Assembly: GCA_027364775.1 (NCBI GenBank) | Contig: DAHXOS010000086.1 | Span: 1-7,342, forward strand | Source: a bacterium | GTDB taxonomy: Bacteria > Patescibacteriota > Microgenomatia > Daviesbacterales > UBA10151 | Direction of reading: 5' to 3' | Length of the DNA: 7,342 bases | Part shown: positions 5,452-7,342 of the stretch, one piece after another | Layout: each line of letters starts with the position of its first letter | How positions within the stretch are numbered: the stretch's first letter is position 1 | Position numbers and translations under genes: made by a program | The notes under the pieces: generated by a model | The model's database searches: none | What the model was told of the DNA's origin: nothing | The model's input: the letters and a program-made list of their open reading frames with translations, nothing else

Positions 5452-6405
5452 ATGCAAAAGCTACTTGTTATTCTAGGTCCAACAGCAACTGGTAAAACAG
5501 ATTTAGCATTAAAAGTTGCCAAAAGTTTAAATGGTGAAATTATTGCCTGTGATTCTAGACAAGTTTATAAGGATTTAGATATAGGTACTGGAAAAATGCC
5601 AAGTAAAAATTTAACTGTAGAAAAACAGAAAGGTTTTTGGATAGTTGATGATGTAAAAATTTGGCTTTATGATATAGCAGATTCAAAAATAAGATATACA
5701 GTTTCTGAATATATTAATAATGCAAATTATGTTTTAAATCAAATTACTTCCTCGGGCAAGTTACCTATTATTGTTGGCGGTACAGGTTTATATCTTAAAG
5801 GTTTATTGGAAGGATTTTCTAATTTAGGAATTCCGGAAAATCCGGTTTTAAGGGAAGAGTTAGAAAATTTACCTTTAGAAGATTTGCAACAGAAATTAAA
5901 GAACTTATCAGAAGAAGCCTTTGCTAAGCTAAACTATGCAGATAGTAAAAACAAACGACGACTCACCCGCTCTATTGAACTTAATGTTATGTATCCATAC
6001 ATAAATAAAAATCAAAAAATAGAAGTTAAAAGTAAAAAATTTAAGATATTAAAAGTTGGCTTAACCACTTTCAGACAGGAGCTAAATAAACTAATTGATT
6101 TGCGTTTAGATTCCAGATTAAACCAAGGGTTGATAGATGAGGCACAAAGATTACATCAGCAGGGATTAAGTTTGAAAAGGATGCGGGATTTAGGGTTAGA
6201 GTACCGCTATTTAGCAGATTATTTAGAAGGAAAAATTAATATTGAATTGTTTAAAGAACAACTAAAAAATAAAATTCACCAATATGCAAAACGTCAAATG
6301 ACTTGGTTTAAAAGAGATAAGGATATAAAATGGTTTGATATTTTGGATAAAAATTATTCAAGAAAAGTGGAAAAATACATCAGAGACTGGTACAATTTGA
6401 GCTAA
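5452..6405 (+). CDS. miaA: tRNA dimethylallyltransferase MiaA
   Basis: This 317-residue enzyme adds a dimethylallyl group from DMAPP to N6 of adenine 37 in tRNAs that read codons starting with U, the first step of (ms2)i6A formation. Marks: P-loop GPTATGKT (9-16); DSRQVYKDLDIGTGK (34-48), the counterpart of DS.QVY...DIGTAKP; IIVGGTGLYLKGLLEG (106-121); KNKRRLTRSIE (167-176), matching the N..R..RALE motif; and the C-terminal HQYAKRQMTWFKRDKDIKWFD (276-296), close to the family consensus QYAKRQ.TWFR.....WFD. Two motifs differ: the usual PHHL(I/L)D site reads IWLYD (70-74), and the usual (I/V)GY(K/R)E reads LGLEYR (247-252). These may be lineage variants. The ATG lies 25 bases from the diverging glycosyltransferase start, without a Shine-Dalgarno sequence. 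The stop codon overlaps the start of the next gene by one base (TAATG), so the two are cotranscribed. Confidence 0.94.
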   Translation: MQKLLVILGPTATGKTDLALKVAKSLNGEIIACDSRQVYKDLDIGTGKMPSKNLTVEKQKGFWIVDDVKIWLYDIADSKIRYTVSEYINNANYVLNQITSSGKLPIIVGGTGLYLKGLLEGFSNLGIPENPVLREELENLPLEDLQQKLKNLSEEAFAKLNYADSKNKRRLTRSIELNVMYPYINKNQKIEVKSKKFKILKVGLTTFRQELNKLIDLRLDSRLNQGLIDEAQRLHQQGLSLKRMRDLGLEYRYLADYLEGKINIELFKEQLKNKIHQYAKRQMTWFKRDKDIKWFDILDKNYSRKVEKYIRDWYNLS

Positions 6406-7342
6406 TGATCCGTAAAGTTGATATCTCTCATAAAACCATCCTTTTTATTACCGGATTTCTAGCTTTACTTTGGGCTTTGTTGCAAATTAGAGAAGTAATA
6501 ATAGTTTTATTTGTGGCAATTATTTTTATGTCGGCGCTTGCCCCTTTAGTAGACCGGCTAACTAAACATAAAGTCCCTAAAGCTTTAGCAATTGCTTTTA
6601 TCTATTTATTGGTGATTGGATTAATAGGAGTACTGCTTTCATTTGTTATTAGACCTTTAGTTGAACAGACTACTTATCTTGCTCAAAATTTACCGAAAAC
6701 CTTAGGAAAATTATCAATTTTAGGTCCTATAGATCAAAACCTTGTTCAGGATCAAGTTAATAATATATCTAAAAATGCTGTTACTTTTACCTTGGCCATT
6801 TTTAATAATTTTATAGCTTTTATTTCAGTAGCAGTTTTAACTTTTTATTTGCTTTTGGAAAGAGACAGATTGGATCAATTAATTGAGCAGTTTTTTATTG
6901 GTAACGAAGTTAAAGCTAGAAGGATTACCAGGCAGATTGAGTATAAATTAGGTGCATGGCTCCGGGGACAGATAGCTTTATCACTTCTAATTGGCTCGTC
7001 GGTTTATGTAGCTTTATTCTTACTAAATATCCCTTATGCTTTACCTTTGTCAATTATTGCCGGTTTAATGGAAGTTGTGCCAGTAATTGGACCAATCATT
7101 TCGGCTATCCCGGCAATCTTAATAGCTTTAACTATCTCCCCCTTTTTAGCTTTAATTGTAGCCGGAACATTTTTTGTAGTTCAACAGCTTGAAAGCCATG
7201 TTGTTATCCCCCAGGTGATGAAAAAAGCTATTGGATTAAACCCTTTGGTGGTGATATTAGCTGTGTCTATTGGTGGAAAATTATTGGGAATCTCCGGTGC
7301 TTTGCTGGCAGTACCAATTACTGTAGTGGTCCAAATTATAAG
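6405..7342 (+). CDS. AI-2E/PerM-family membrane transporter, 3' end outside the window
   Basis: The frame is open from the ATG at 6405 to the window edge (312 codons plus two bases) without a stop, so the gene runs on; family members are usually about 340-380 residues, so only a short tail is missing. It starts on the last A of the miaA stop. Hydrophobic helices lie near residues 11-47, 60-85, 125-152, 188-208, 213-262 and 279-312, with a soluble-looking segment at 85-125. Family motifs: LERDR (151-155), KLGAWLRGQI (181-190), LMEVVPVIGPIISAIPA (221-237), QQLESHVVIPQVMKKAIGLNP (260-280) and the GKLLGISGALLAVP stretch (291-304). The family (PF01594) includes E. coli TqsA and PerM and sodium or proton antiporters described in some bacteria; AI-2 export is proven only for a few, so the substrate here is unknown. 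The small frame at 6956-7192 in the same strand is an out-of-frame shadow of this gene. Confidence 0.92.
   Translation, partial: MIRKVDISHKTILFITGFLALLWALLQIREVIIVLFVAIIFMSALAPLVDRLTKHKVPKALAIAFIYLLVIGLIGVLLSFVIRPLVEQTTYLAQNLPKTLGKLSILGPIDQNLVQDQVNNISKNAVTFTLAIFNNFIAFISVAVLTFYLLLERDRLDQLIEQFFIGNEVKARRITRQIEYKLGAWLRGQIALSLLIGSSVYVALFLLNIPYALPLSIIAGLMEVVPVIGPIISAIPAILIALTISPFLALIVAGTFFVVQQLESHVVIPQVMKKAIGLNPLVVILAVSIGGKLLGISGALLAVPITVVVQII

Noticed and set aside
6956..7192. 78-codon open frame on the plus strand near the end
   Set aside because: It is out of frame with the AI-2E/PerM-family gene, whose own frame is open from 6405 to the edge and carries all family motifs.
1..7342. Possible recoding of UGA, known in some CPR lineages
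   Set aside because: All complete genes end in TAA or TAG and read through to normal family C-termini with no in-frame TGA. The lack of TGA stops in eight genes is too small a sample to mean anything.

Overview
The window is about 7.3 kb of dense, AT-rich bacterial DNA. It carries eight recognisable protein genes plus a partial recA end. There are no RNA genes, mobile elements or CRISPR arrays, and no stretch over 120 bases lacks a gene. Several traits point to a Candidate Phyla Radiation (Patescibacteria) genome, most plausibly a Microgenomates-type lineage: low GC, very short or overlapping gene junctions, start codons without Shine-Dalgarno sequences, lineage-flavoured MiaA and RNase Y sequences, and a GT-C glycosyltransferase pair. 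This placement is inference from style and content; no phylogeny was run.

Layout. Positions 1-3105 read on the + strand: the C-terminal end of recA, recX 10 bases later, then the RNase Y gene (rny), a nucleoid HU gene (hup) and a small TrpR-like regulator of the YerC/YecD type. I can read three sigma70-type promoters with exact 17-base spacers. They lie inside the 3' end of recX (for rny), before hup and before the yerC-like gene. Positions 3095-5426 hold two multi-pass membrane glycosyltransferases on the - strand, overlapping by 14 bases as one operon. The upstream gene is a GT87/DUF2029-like enzyme and the downstream one a bacterial protein O-mannosyltransferase (GT39). Their 3' end overlaps the yerC-like gene by 11 bases, tail to tail. 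A 25-base divergent gap then leads to miaA on the + strand, followed by an AI-2E/PerM-family membrane protein. That gene starts on the last base of the miaA stop codon and runs off the window end.

How the genes fit together. recA/recX is recombination and its modulator. rny, hup and the TrpR-like gene form a set for RNA turnover, chromosome structure and regulation, each with its own promoter. The minus-strand pair very likely works on surface protein or lipid-linked glycosylation. miaA modifies tRNA position A37, and the PerM homologue is a membrane transporter of uncertain substrate.

Most notable: RNase Y lacks its usual N-terminal membrane anchor and is preceded by a long leader with a 15-codon mini-ORF. 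The rny and yerC promoters share an identical 10-base element over their -35 boxes. The hup leader contains a heptad-phased GATAAR repeat. A compact O-mannosylation operon sits in the middle. I found no clear new defence or mobile system; most of the window is recognisable housekeeping with unusual regulatory and architectural details.
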